Source: UBA2329 sp964577215
GTDB lineage: Bacteria; Bacteroidota; Bacteroidia; Chitinophagales; Saprospiraceae
DNA length: 49,667 bases
NCBI GenBank assembly: GCA_964577215.1
Contig: CAZNYK010000013.1
Coordinates: 1 to 49,667, forward strand
Direction: 5' to 3'
Shown piece after piece: positions 41,270 through 49,653 of this stretch. Every line of letters starts with the position of its first letter. The first letter of the stretch is position 1. The position numbers were made by a program, and so were the translations under genes. The notes beneath the pieces were generated by a model, which worked only from the letters and a program-made list of their open reading frames with translations, was not told where the DNA came from and made no database searches.

Positions 41270-42557
41270 TGACTTCCCCCACTACAAAAATGCTCCCTCC
41301 CACAAATATAAGGTCGTCCGGGCCGGCGCTTCTGCGAGCTGCCCGCAGCGCGTTTTTCACGCTGCTGTAGGCCCTGCCGCGCAATCCATACTGGCCGGCT
41401 TGAAGTTTCAACTGCCCGGCGTCAAGCCCCCTGGGAATATCGGCTTTGCAAAAGTAATAATGCGCAGCGGCGGGCAACAAAGCCAGCATAGCGTCTATGT
41501 CTTTGTCTTTCACCATGCCGAGTACCACGTGCAAGCGGCGGTGCGGAATGCGCTCCAGATCAGACAACACCGCCCGCAGGCCGTGCGTGTTGTGTGCGCT
41601 GTCGCACAATACGGTGGGGTTCTGCCCGATGATGTCCCAACGGCCGATGAAGCGGGTAAGCTCCCGGAGGCGGTGCAGGCCGTCGCGGATATGGGCCTCG
41701 GTCAGGGGGAAGCGCAGTTGCAGCATTTCAATGGCTTGCAGGGCGGTTTGCAGGTTTTTGGCCTGGAAGCTGCCCCCGAGGTCGACGCCCAGGACCGGGT
41801 AAAGCAATTTGCCGTCGCGGTAAACGTCAAACACCGTGTGCGTTCTTTCCACTGAGACGAATTCAACCCGCCATTTCTCATCTGCAAAAACGACGGGGGC
41901 GCCGCACTCCGCCGCTTTGGATCTGAATACCGGAGCTGTTTCCTCAGCAGTTTCACCAACCACCACCGGCACGCCAGGCTTGATGATGCCGGCTTTTTCG
42001 GCAGCGATTTGCGGGAGGGTATCCCCCAGGAACTCCATGTGATCGTAACCGATGTTGGTTATTATCGAGAGTATGGGATGTACGATGTTGGTAGAGTCCA
42101 GGCGCCCGCCGAGGCCGGTCTCTATCACCGCCGCATCCACCTTTTGCGCGGCAAAGTAGTCAAAAGCCAGGGCGGTGCTCATTTCAAAAAATGAAGGCCT
42201 GATCTCCTCTATTAACGGCTGGATGCGCCTTACAAAATCCACCACAAAAGAGCGGGGCACATACGCTCCGTTTATACGAACGCGCTCGCGGAAATCGCGG
42301 TAGTGCGGCGATACGCACAGCCCTGTTTTCAACCCTGCCGCTTGCAGTATAGAGCTGATTATGAAGCATGTAGAGCCTTTGCCATTGGTGCCTGCCACGT
42401 GAATGACGGGATAGCTGAGTTGGGGATTGCCGAGCGCTTCACATAGAGCGGTAATGTTGGTAAGGTCCTTGCGGAAAGCAGCCGCGCCAATGCGCTGGAA
42501 CATGGGCAATTGGCTGTAGAGGAAGTCTAAGGTTTCCTGGTATGCTGTGTTTTTCAT
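41256..42557 (-). CDS. folC: Folylpolyglutamate/dihydrofolate synthase
   Basis: A Mur-ligase-family enzyme that makes dihydrofolate and adds glutamate chains to folates. The 433-residue protein has the P-loop AGTNGKGSTCF at about 56-66, the family run ETGLGGRLDSTN and IGYDHMEFLGDTLPQIAAEKAGIIK, and the C-terminal ligase segment (DSAHNTHGLRAVLSDLE, VLGMVKDKD, FVGGSIFVVGEV). The last residues IYTR and the stop codon come from a repeat element that has inserted at the 3' end. No other folate gene is nearby. Confidence 0.95.
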   Translation of the reverse strand: MKNTAYQETLDFLYSQLPMFQRIGAAAFRKDLTNITALCEALGNPQLSYPVIHVAGTNGKGSTCFIISSILQAAGLKTGLCVSPHYRDFRERVRINGAYVPRSFVVDFVRRIQPLIEEIRPSFFEMSTALAFDYFAAQKVDAAVIETGLGGRLDSTNIVHPILSIITNIGYDHMEFLGDTLPQIAAEKAGIIKPGVPVVVGETAEETAPVFRSKAAECGAPVVFADEKWRVEFVSVERTHTVFDVYRDGKLLYPVLGVDLGGSFQAKNLQTALQAIEMLQLRFPLTEAHIRDGLHRLRELTRFIGRWDIIGQNPTVLCDSAHNTHGLRAVLSDLERIPHRRLHVVLGMVKDKDIDAMLALLPAAAHYYFCKADIPRGLDAGQLKLQAGQYGLRGRAYSSVKNALRAARRSAGPDDLIFVGGSIFVVGEVIYTR

Positions 42558-42610
42558 TGGACCAAACCGTTAAATCGGGCGAAAAAAAGTAAAACTTTGC
42601 AAAGCCGGTC

Positions 42611-42618
42611 TAAATTTG
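42611..42618 (+). promoter_or_regulatory. Candidate -7 box of the 42651 gene
   Basis: TAAATTTG, exact TAnnTTTG, 32 nt before the ATG at 42651. A TTTG lies at 42596-42599 but at only 11 nt spacing. Confidence 0.4.
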
Positions 42619-42650
42619 AGGCATCATTTTTTCACCAAAAACCAATAACC

Positions 42651-43133
42651 ATGAGAAAATTCATTTTTACCCTTTGCCTCGCAGTCGCCATGCTATCAGG
42701 GATTGCCTTGAACGCACAGAGCTACCAGTCCGCTATCGGTGCGCGTCTGGGCGTTCCGTTTGCAGCGTCTTACAAGATGTTTATTACAGAGCCGGGCGCC
42801 ATTGAGCTATTTGCCGGCTTCCGCGGTTATACCGGTTACAGTTGGCTGAGTATCAATGGAGCGTATGAGCACCATTTCCCCATCAGCGGCGTGGACAACC
42901 TTTCCTGGTATGTGGGCGGCGGCGCCGGTTTCCAGTTCTGGACCTGGAGGAACGCCGCATTGGACCAGAATACTTCTTTCAGTGTGATGGGTATCCTGGG
43001 CCTGGACTATAAGTTTGAGGAGATTCCACTAAACTTAAGTTTAGACTGGATGCCTACTTTCTTCATCAATGGGTTTCTCGGCGGGTTTGGCGGAGGCTAC
43101 GGTTCTTTATCGGCCCGCTACATCCTGAATTAA
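42651..43133 (+). CDS. Small beta-barrel protein, paralog A
   Basis: A 160-residue secreted protein with signal peptide (to LNAQ) and about eight amphipathic beta-strands, probably a small outer-membrane barrel. It shares its whole layout with the next gene: SYQSAIGARLG, then ASYKMFITEPGAIELFAGFRGY, HHFPISGVDNLSWYVGGGAG, LGLDYKFEEIPLNLSLDWMP and a C-terminal LSARYILN. The ORF could start at 42597, but the ATG at 42651 gives a clean signal peptide. Function unknown. Confidence 0.82.
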   Translation: MRKFIFTLCLAVAMLSGIALNAQSYQSAIGARLGVPFAASYKMFITEPGAIELFAGFRGYTGYSWLSINGAYEHHFPISGVDNLSWYVGGGAGFQFWTWRNAALDQNTSFSVMGILGLDYKFEEIPLNLSLDWMPTFFINGFLGGFGGGYGSLSARYILN

Positions 43134-43139
43134 CGCTTT

Positions 43140-43196
43140 GAAAAAAATCAGCCTGGAATCGTCCTGCAACTCATTGTTTCAGGGCGATTTTTTTCC
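43140..43196 (+). terminator. Terminator between the two barrel paralogs
   Basis: AAAAAAATCAGCCTG and CAGGGCGATTTTTTT form a nearly complete stem (two mismatches) with a U-run. It separates the two tandem barrel genes, so the second may be partly independent. Confidence 0.55.
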
Positions 43197-43207
43197 TTAC
43201 CAAAACC

Positions 43208-43684
43208 ATGAAAATGAAAAAACTGCTATTGACATTAATAGTCTTTGGGGGAGTACTGGCTTCCTGCGCTTTGCATGCCCAGCCCTATCAGTCTGCCATC
43301 GGAGCCCGCTTAGGGTATCCCTTTGCCATTTCCTACAAGTTCTTCGTGTCGGATCCCGGCGCCTTCGAGATTTTCGGAGGGCCCAGAGGGTACAAGAGGG
43401 AGAACGGATTTTCCATCAACGGGCTGTACCAGCACCACTTTCCCATCACCGGGGCAGACTACCTTTCCTTTTACTTAGGTGGCGGCCTGGGGCTTCAGCT
43501 TTGGAACAACAGGGGAACAAGCGCCGCCCTGCTGGGAAACCTGGGCTTGGACTATAAATTCGTCAACATCCCACTCAACATCGGCCTGGATTGGGTGCCT
43601 ATTTTCTATGTCAACTACGACTACGACGAAGGCCCCTTTGCACCTTGGGGAGGGTCCTTGTACCTGAGGTATGTGCTCAAATGA
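43208..43684 (+). CDS. Small beta-barrel protein, paralog B
   Basis: A 158-residue tandem paralog of the preceding gene. The same order is seen: YQSAIGARLGYPFAISYKFF, then PGAFEIFGGPRGY, HHFPITGADYLSFYLGGGLG, LGLDYKFVNIPLNIGLDWVP and LYLRYVLK at the C terminus. A signal peptide ends near LHAQ. It sits 74 bp after its paralog with a likely terminator between, and its stop is 2 bp from the convergent VWA gene. Probably an outer-membrane barrel of unknown function; the duplication may reflect functional splitting or antigenic diversity. Confidence 0.82.
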   Translation: MKMKKLLLTLIVFGGVLASCALHAQPYQSAIGARLGYPFAISYKFFVSDPGAFEIFGGPRGYKRENGFSINGLYQHHFPITGADYLSFYLGGGLGLQLWNNRGTSAALLGNLGLDYKFVNIPLNIGLDWVPIFYVNYDYDEGPFAPWGGSLYLRYVLK

Positions 43685-43686
43685 GC

Positions 43687-44790
43687 TTATCTATTGCGTC
43701 TCGCCTTATTATTCTTGTAATCCATAAAGATGAAATCGCCGAGGCCTTGCAGGCTGCTGTAGAAGGCTTTGCCGTTGTTGGCGCGGGTGAACTGGTCCAC
43801 GAAGTTCACCAGGTAGGGATCGCGGGCGATCATGAAGGTCGTCACGGGAATTTGCAGCTTCTTGCACCGCATGGCCAAGCTGAGCGTGCGGTTCACAATG
43901 GTGCGGTCCAAGCCGAAGCTGTTTTTATAATAGCGTTTTCCCTTTTTGATGCAGGTGGGCTTTCCGTCCGTGATCATGAATATCTGCTTGTTGGAGTTTT
44001 TGCGGCGGCGCAGGATATCCATGGCCAATTCCAGGCCGGCTACCGTATTGGTATGATAGGGGCCAACCTCGAGGTAGGGCAGGTCTTTGATCTCGATCTG
44101 CCAGGCATCGTCGCCGAAGACGATCACGTCGAGGGTATCCTTCGGATAGCGCGTGGTGATGAGTTCCGACAAGGCCATAGCCACCTTTTTGGCCGGTGTG
44201 ATGCGGTCTTCCCCGTACAGGATCATGGAGTGGGAAATGTCTATCATGAGCACGGTGCTCATCTGGGCCTGGTAGAAGGTTTCCTTTACTTCGAGGTCTT
44301 CCATGCCGAGTTTGAACTCGTCGATGCCGTGGTTGATCTGGGCGTTGCGCAGGGATTCGGATACGGCTAAGTGTTCGAGCGGATCGCCGAATTCGAAAGG
44401 CCTCAGTTCGGAGGTGTGTTCATCGCCGCGGCCATAGCGCCGGGTGTTGTGGTTGCCGGATTTCGACTTTTTCAGTTGGCCGAATATGTCTTCCAGTGCT
44501 TTGCGGCGCAAGGCAAGTTCCAGCTTGGCGGAAGGCACAAAACCGGGCATGCCCTCTCCCCCACCCTGCTGTTGGATGTAACCCCGGTCTATCAGATCCT
44601 GGATGAAATCGGCCATGCCGTAGTCGTCATCCGTAAGACCGTATTCTTTATCCAATTCGGTGAGCCAGGAGAGCGCCTCGGTCACATCCCCGGAGGTGTG
44701 TACAATCAGCTCCTGGAAGAGCTTGAACAGCTTGTCGAAGGTGCTCCCTTCTTCGCCGGGCGTGTATGCTGAAAATCTCCAACCGATCAT
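43687..44790 (-). CDS. VWA-domain protein (MIDAS), no MoxR partner here
   Basis: A 367-residue cytosolic protein. The C-terminal von Willebrand A domain (about 175-350) has a metal-ion-dependent adhesion site, D184-x-S186-x-S188 in MIDISHSM, and further conserved Thr and Asp (FMITDGKPT). The N-terminal 150 residues are helical, with a charged RRKALEDIFGQLKK stretch. Such proteins in Bacteroidota often work with a MoxR AAA ATPase, but none is in this window. No signal peptide or membrane segment. It is located between the MITE-like element and the barrel genes. Confidence 0.87.
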   Translation of the reverse strand: MIGWRFSAYTPGEEGSTFDKLFKLFQELIVHTSGDVTEALSWLTELDKEYGLTDDDYGMADFIQDLIDRGYIQQQGGGEGMPGFVPSAKLELALRRKALEDIFGQLKKSKSGNHNTRRYGRGDEHTSELRPFEFGDPLEHLAVSESLRNAQINHGIDEFKLGMEDLEVKETFYQAQMSTVLMIDISHSMILYGEDRITPAKKVAMALSELITTRYPKDTLDVIVFGDDAWQIEIKDLPYLEVGPYHTNTVAGLELAMDILRRRKNSNKQIFMITDGKPTCIKKGKRYYKNSFGLDRTIVNRTLSLAMRCKKLQIPVTTFMIARDPYLVNFVDQFTRANNGKAFYSSLQGLGDFIFMDYKNNKARRNR

Positions 44791-44822
44791 AATGTGTAAT
44801 AAAGGATTTTAGGGGCATATGG

Positions 44823-44939
44823 TTTATACCCGACGAAAAATGGTTTGCGAAAAAATATAAACCATTTTTCATCGGGATAACTGATAGCCAGTGATTTGCA
44901 TACATCCAAATTCGCAAATCACCGGTTATCGGGTATAAA
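44823..44939. mobile_element. 117-bp MITE-like element with 11-bp TIRs
   Basis: The ends are perfect inverted repeats: TTTATACCCGA (44823-44833) and TCGGGTATAAA (44929-44939). Inside are two hairpins: one from CCCGACGAAAAATGGTTT with AAACCATTTTTCATCGGG, and one from GCCAGTGATTTGC with GCAAATCACCGG. No ORF. A clear target-site duplication is not evident; the flanks are AT-rich. Relatives occur at 18210-18284 and 41234-41269. It is probably a non-autonomous element mobilised in trans, or a structured REP-type element. Confidence 0.7.
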
Positions 44940-44944
44940 AAAAA

Positions 44945-47512
44945 TTACAACCACCGCGTCAGCGCCAAATCCTGCCGGTGCGGCAGCAAATCATTTTTCG
45001 GGAAAATGCGGATGCCGTATTCGTACACGCCCGCCATACCGGGCTCTACGGAACAATCAAACACAGCCACCCCCTTGGCGCCTTTGCGCAACTGCATTTC
45101 CTTGCAAAGCCGGATTTGAAGTTCGTCTTCGTCGATGCGCTTGAAAAAGATGAGTTCCATACCCACGTCCTCCGCGCTGAGACCGTTGAGATCGATGGCG
45201 ACCTCCGCGGTAAAGGCCTTGCCTGCCGGAAGGGCGAAGTTATCGGTATCGTACAGGCGCATGTCCTGCACTTGTATGCCCTCCCAGCGCTCCTCTACCC
45301 GCGCCTTCCATTCCGTCAGGCGCACGGCGTCGGCATACTTGGAGGCTTTCATGCGGCGGGTGCGCTCGAAGAGTTTGCCGTAGAAGCGCTCGTAGTAGTC
45401 GTCGAGCATGCGCTTCATGGTGAAGTGCGGGGCTATCTGGGCAAAGTTGTTGCGTATGAACCCCACCCATTGCGCCGGGATACCCTGTTCATTGCGATCG
45501 AAATAGGCCGGGATGATCTCTTCTTCGAGAAGGTTGTAAATGGTTTCCGCGTCCAATTCGTTTTGCAGGTTCTGGTCTTTGTAGGTGCTCTCCAGCGGCA
45601 ATGCCCAACCGGCGCCGGGCACATAGCCCTCGGCCCACCAGCCATCGAGCACGCTGAAGTTGAGCACCCCGTTCATCACGGCTTTCATGCCGCTGGTACC
45701 GGAGGCCTCCTTGGGTCGCATGGGGGTGTTGAGCCATATATCCACGCCCTGCACCAGCAGCTTGGCCATTTCCATGTTGTAATCTTCGAGGAAAATGATG
45801 CGCCCCGCCAGGTCCGGCCTGCGGGAAAGCTGCACGATATGGCGTATCAGTTCCTGGCCCCCTTTATCGGCGGGGTGCGCCTTGCCGGCGTACAAAAGGA
45901 TCACCGGCCGGTCGGTATGTTGCAGCAGGGATACCAGCCGTTCAATATTGGTGAACAGGAGATGGGCGCGCTTGTAGGTGGCGAACCTGCGCGCAAAGCC
46001 TATCACCATGGCAGAAGACCTGATATGGCTGAGCGCTTCGAAGATAAACCTCGGACTTTCGCCGCGCCGGGTGAGATCGGCCTGGAGTTTGGCTTTCACA
46101 TGGCGAAGCAGCCGCTTTTTCAGTTCGGTGCGGATCTGCATGATCTCCTCGTCCGGCGCTTGAGAGATGCGCGACCACATGGCAGGATCGGATTGCCGGC
46201 GGAGAAAACCTTCGCCGAACAACCGCTTGTGCACTTCATACCATTCGGGCGCCACCCAGGTGGGGTAATGCACGCTGTTGGTCACATAACCGATGTGCAG
46301 TTCCTCGTGGTGATAACCCGGGTAGAGCTCGGCGAACATTTTCCGGGAAACCTCGCCGTGCAGGCGGCTCACCCCGTTTACCTCCTGGGAAAGGCGGATG
46401 GCGAGATGGCTCATGGAGAAGTTCTCAAAGGGGTTGGAGGCGTCCAAGCGGCCCAGGGCCATAAAATCGGCCCAGGATATCCCGAGGCGGTCCACAAAAT
46501 CGGAGAAGTAGATCTTCATCAGGCTTTCCGGGAAGTTGTCGTGCCCGGCGGGTACCGGCGTGTGGGTGGTGAACAGCGAAGAAGCGCGCACCACTTCCAC
46601 GGCCTCATTGAATCCGAGGCGGTCGGAATGCATGAGTTCGTACAATCGCCGGAGTTGCACGAAGGCGGCATGGCCCTCATTGAGGTGGTACGCTTCCGGT
46701 TCTATGCCGAGGGCTTTGAGGGCTTTGTACCCTCCAATACCGAGCAGTATCTCCTGGCGCAGGCGGTATTCGTTGTCGCCGCCGTATAGCGCGTCCGTCA
46801 ACTCCCTGTCTTCCTTGCTGTTTCCTTCAATATCCGTATCCAGCAGGTAGAGATCGATACGGCCTACCTGCAGTCGCCACAGCTTGGCAAAAATGGTACG
46901 GCCGGGATAATCTAAAGCAATTTTCACCCATTCGCCTTTGTCGTCGCGCACGGCTTGTACGGGCAACTTGGTGAAAAGCTGCGGCGGATAATGGCTGATC
47001 TGGTCGCCATGCATGGAAATTTCCTGCTGGAAGTAGCCGTGGCGATACAAAAGCCCCACCGCCACCATATTTACGTTGGAATCCGATGCTTCCTTGAGAT
47101 AGTCGCCGGCCAGAACGCCCAAGCCACCGGAATAGAGTTTCAGGGAAATGTGCAGGCCGTACTCCATGCAAAAATATGCCACGAGCGGCAGCTTTTGGGA
47201 TGGCTTCTCCGCCAGATAGGCCTGAAAAGTTTTGTGGACGGATTTCATTTGCGCCATGAAGGCTTTGTCTTCCACCCATTGCTGCGCCTGCTGCGCGTTC
47301 ATTTCGTCCAACACGGCAACCGGGTTGTACTGAAGCGATTCCCATTGATCGCCGGCGATGCGCCGGAACAGGTCGGTGGCTTCTTTGTCCCAACTCCACC
47401 ACAAATTATCCGCAAGCTCCCGCAAGGGCGCCAGGGCTTCGGGTAAACGAGATTCGATATATATGCGTTTGAGATGCATGTCGTTGATTTGTTGCGTGAG
47501 CGATTCGGTCAT
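44945..47512 (-). CDS. glgP: Alpha-glucan phosphorylase (GT35)
   Basis: Releases glucose 1-phosphate from glycogen or related alpha-glucans. A long-type family phosphorylase of about 855 residues. It has the N-terminal family run VAYFCMEYGLHISLKLYSGGLGVLAGDYLK, the substrate loop YHLNEGHAAF, and THTPVPAGHDNF. The PLP-binding Lys is in EASGTSGMKAVMNG, with NMEMAKLLVQGVDIWLNTP just before. The frame could extend to 47545, but I start at the ATG at 47512 because TAATTTTG at 47544-47551 matches the -7 consensus. With the treS-maltokinase fusion at 7934 it supports active alpha-glucan/trehalose metabolism in the organism, although the two are 34 kb apart. Confidence 0.95.
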   Translation of the reverse strand: MTESLTQQINDMHLKRIYIESRLPEALAPLRELADNLWWSWDKEATDLFRRIAGDQWESLQYNPVAVLDEMNAQQAQQWVEDKAFMAQMKSVHKTFQAYLAEKPSQKLPLVAYFCMEYGLHISLKLYSGGLGVLAGDYLKEASDSNVNMVAVGLLYRHGYFQQEISMHGDQISHYPPQLFTKLPVQAVRDDKGEWVKIALDYPGRTIFAKLWRLQVGRIDLYLLDTDIEGNSKEDRELTDALYGGDNEYRLRQEILLGIGGYKALKALGIEPEAYHLNEGHAAFVQLRRLYELMHSDRLGFNEAVEVVRASSLFTTHTPVPAGHDNFPESLMKIYFSDFVDRLGISWADFMALGRLDASNPFENFSMSHLAIRLSQEVNGVSRLHGEVSRKMFAELYPGYHHEELHIGYVTNSVHYPTWVAPEWYEVHKRLFGEGFLRRQSDPAMWSRISQAPDEEIMQIRTELKKRLLRHVKAKLQADLTRRGESPRFIFEALSHIRSSAMVIGFARRFATYKRAHLLFTNIERLVSLLQHTDRPVILLYAGKAHPADKGGQELIRHIVQLSRRPDLAGRIIFLEDYNMEMAKLLVQGVDIWLNTPMRPKEASGTSGMKAVMNGVLNFSVLDGWWAEGYVPGAGWALPLESTYKDQNLQNELDAETIYNLLEEEIIPAYFDRNEQGIPAQWVGFIRNNFAQIAPHFTMKRMLDDYYERFYGKLFERTRRMKASKYADAVRLTEWKARVEERWEGIQVQDMRLYDTDNFALPAGKAFTAEVAIDLNGLSAEDVGMELIFFKRIDEDELQIRLCKEMQLRKGAKGVAVFDCSVEPGMAGVYEYGIRIFPKNDLLPHRQDLALTRWL

Positions 47513-47543
47513 AGCGATGTTCGTTTTGCAGAATTGAGGCGGC

Positions 47544-47551
47544 AAAATTAG
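47544..47551 (-). promoter_or_regulatory. Candidate -7 box of glgP
   Basis: Minus strand TAATTTTG, exact TAnnTTTG, about 32 nt upstream of the glgP ATG. It lies back to back with the promoter of the divergent 47631 gene. Confidence 0.45.
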
Positions 47552-47580
47552 GATTTAATGCGAATAGCCCGCCCTCCGGA

Positions 47581-47611
47581 TTGACTTTCCTGTGCATTCG
47601 TCATACCTTTG
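47581..47611 (+). promoter_or_regulatory. Promoter of the 47631 gene
   Basis: TACCTTTG at 47604-47611 matches TAnnTTTG, and TTGA at 47581-47584 lies at the expected 19-nt spacing as a -33-like box. The leader would be about 13 nt. Confidence 0.55.
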
Positions 47612-47630
47612 TGCCTTCAAAATTAATAAC

Positions 47631-48983
47631 ATGAAGATTTTTCCTTTGATTCTATCGCTGTTTTTATCAGGCAGCGCAATTGCCCAAGCAGGCAACATGG
47701 TGACCCTCACTTGCCATTTGGAGGGTTGCAATGCGCCACTGCGTCTCTTCCAGTTTGACGGGCTGAGTTTCAGGCAAGTGCAGGAAGCGGCGGCAGCTCC
47801 CGACGGCAGCCGTACTTTTTCCGTGCCCGCCGGCGTCCCCCAATTCTACTACCTCGGCACCCGCAGCGATCAGGCGCTGATCGTTCTCCTCGGCTCTGAA
47901 CCCAACGTAAAGGTGGAAGGCAATTGCGGCAATGTGCGGTCGGCCGCCATCGGCAATTCTCCGCTAAACGAAAGCTACAGCTGGCTTAAAAACAGGATCA
48001 ATGTGTTCAAATCCCAGGCCGGCCAACACATACAGCAGTACCAGGCCAATGCCGGAAATCCGCAGCAGCTCGAGGCGGTGAAGGTCCAAATGAAAGCCTT
48101 GGACGATCAAAAGCTCCAACTCCTCGACTCCCTCAAGCGCAGCAACAAATACCTGGCCGCCGTAGCCGCTATCAACACTTACCTGAGCTGGCCCAACCAG
48201 CAGGGCAAATACAGCAACGAAATTGATTACTTTGCCAGTGAGTTCTTCGGCTACGCCGACTTCAAGGATGAAGTATATGACGTATTGCCCTGGATGTATG
48301 ACCTTTTCCAAAACTATACCACCACGCTCATGAGCGTGGGCCTGGACGAGGCCGCGCAAAAGCGCTACCTCGAACAAACCCTGCAACGCCTTCCCAAAGG
48401 AACCATGCGCTATCGCATGGCCCTGTCGGGCAGCATTGCGGCATTCAAGCAGAAGAACAATTCCAATTATGTGCCTTTCGCCGAGATATTGCTCAAAGAA
48501 CTGAAGGAGGAGGACGCCGCCGCGGCCATGAACCTCCAGCAGCAAATTGCCGGCATGCGCAGCTTTACCATCGGCGCCGAAGCGCCCGACTTCGCTCAGG
48601 CCACCCCGGAAGGCAAACTGCTCAAATTGAGCGACCTGCGCGGCAAAGTAGTACTCATCGATTTCTGGGCGAGCTGGTGCGGCCCCTGCCGCCGCGAAAA
48701 CCCCAACGTGGTGCGCATGTACAATGTCTATAAAGACAAGGGCTTCGAGATTCTCGGCGTAAGCCTCGACCGCGACCGGCAGCGCTGGTTGGACGCTATA
48801 CAAGCGGACGGGCTGACCTGGCCCCACGTGAGCGACCTCCAGCAGTGGAGCAACGCCGCCGCCCAACTCTACGGGGTCAATTCCATCCCGCACACCGTGC
48901 TGCTCGATAAAGAAGGCCGGATATTGGCCCGCAACCTGCGCGGCGAAGCGCTGGAGCGCAAGCTGGCCGAAATCTTCAACTGA
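47631..48983 (+). CDS. DUF4369/TlpA-like thioredoxin-domain protein
   Basis: A 450-residue exported protein with a signal peptide (MKIFPLILSLFLSGSAIAQ). The N-terminal part (about 20-110) looks like a DUF4369-type beta domain, followed by a helical middle region (110-300). The C-terminal part (about 312-450) is a TlpA/AhpC-TSA thioredoxin domain with active site WCGPC (Cys350, Cys353), preceded by GKVVLIDFWAS and followed by cis-Pro SIPHTVLLDKEGRI. These proteins are periplasmic disulfide reductases, often linked to cytochrome maturation or cell-surface stress in Bacteroidota; the partner is unknown. I start at the ATG at 47631 rather than an earlier frame start at 47592. It is 4 nt before the next gene. 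Confidence 0.9.
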   Translation: MKIFPLILSLFLSGSAIAQAGNMVTLTCHLEGCNAPLRLFQFDGLSFRQVQEAAAAPDGSRTFSVPAGVPQFYYLGTRSDQALIVLLGSEPNVKVEGNCGNVRSAAIGNSPLNESYSWLKNRINVFKSQAGQHIQQYQANAGNPQQLEAVKVQMKALDDQKLQLLDSLKRSNKYLAAVAAINTYLSWPNQQGKYSNEIDYFASEFFGYADFKDEVYDVLPWMYDLFQNYTTTLMSVGLDEAAQKRYLEQTLQRLPKGTMRYRMALSGSIAAFKQKNNSNYVPFAEILLKELKEEDAAAAMNLQQQIAGMRSFTIGAEAPDFAQATPEGKLLKLSDLRGKVVLIDFWASWCGPCRRENPNVVRMYNVYKDKGFEILGVSLDRDRQRWLDAIQADGLTWPHVSDLQQWSNAAAQLYGVNSIPHTVLLDKEGRILARNLRGEALERKLAEIFN

Positions 48984-48987
48984 GCCG

Positions 48988-49653
48988 ATGCGCATTCCCG
49001 GTTGGAAACGCCTGCTCAGCCACCTCTTGGAGTTTCACATCGAAAGCGCGCCGAGCCGGATCAACCCGCACCTCTACGTTAGCCTGTACAAAGGGCGCTT
49101 CCGCCTGTGTACCGCCAATGCCGTGTATTCCTTCGCCGATCTGTACGACAATTTCGACAAGGCCTTCCAGCGCCTGTCTTTGGACGGAATGCGCATAGAG
49201 GATGTGCTCCTGCTCGGATTCGGGCTGGGCAGCATTCCCCTGATGCTGGAAAAGAAATACGGCAAGCGCTACCGCTATACCGGCGTGGAGGCCGATGAGT
49301 CTGTCCTATACCTGGCCGGCAAATACACCCTGCCGGAACTCGACTCCCCCATAGAACTGCACTGCGCCGACGCGCTGGCTTTTGTGCAGCAAACCCCGGA
49401 GCAGTTCGATCTCATCTGCATGGACGTGTTCCTCGACGACCAGATCCCGGAGGCTTTCGCCCAAAAGAATTTCTTAGAGTCCCTGCGCGCCCTGCTGCGC
49501 CCCGGCGGCGTGCTGCTGTACAACCGACTGAGCGCCACCCAGGAGGACAAGCGCCTCTCCAATGCGTTTTACGAGGAGGCGTTCCTGCCGGTGTTCCCCG
49601 GTGGGGAGTATTGGGATTTGGGGGGGAATGGGATGTTGGTGGGCAGGGCATAG
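48988..49653 (+). CDS. Spermidine-synthase-like class I methyltransferase
   Basis: A 221-residue cytosolic protein with the Rossmann-type SAM fold of the spermidine synthase/methyltransferase group. Motif I is VLLLGFGLGSIPLML (about 73-87), the acidic motif II is YTGVEADESVLYLA, and motif IV is FDLICMDVFLDDQIP; then LRPGGVLLYNRLSA. It lacks the full set of polyamine-binding residues that I would expect of SpeE, so the product is uncertain. It overlaps nothing, starts 4 nt after the TlpA-like gene, and its stop codon TAG lies in a terminal heptamer array. Confidence 0.78.
   Translation: MRIPGWKRLLSHLLEFHIESAPSRINPHLYVSLYKGRFRLCTANAVYSFADLYDNFDKAFQRLSLDGMRIEDVLLLGFGLGSIPLMLEKKYGKRYRYTGVEADESVLYLAGKYTLPELDSPIELHCADALAFVQQTPEQFDLICMDVFLDDQIPEAFAQKNFLESLRALLRPGGVLLYNRLSATQEDKRLSNAFYEEAFLPVFPGGEYWDLGGNGMLVGRA

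Noticed and set aside
44978..46789. A 603-residue open frame on the plus strand opposite glgP
   Set aside because: It is the antisense of a well-supported phosphorylase. Long antisense frames are common in GC-rich coding DNA, and the translation shows no domain or signal.
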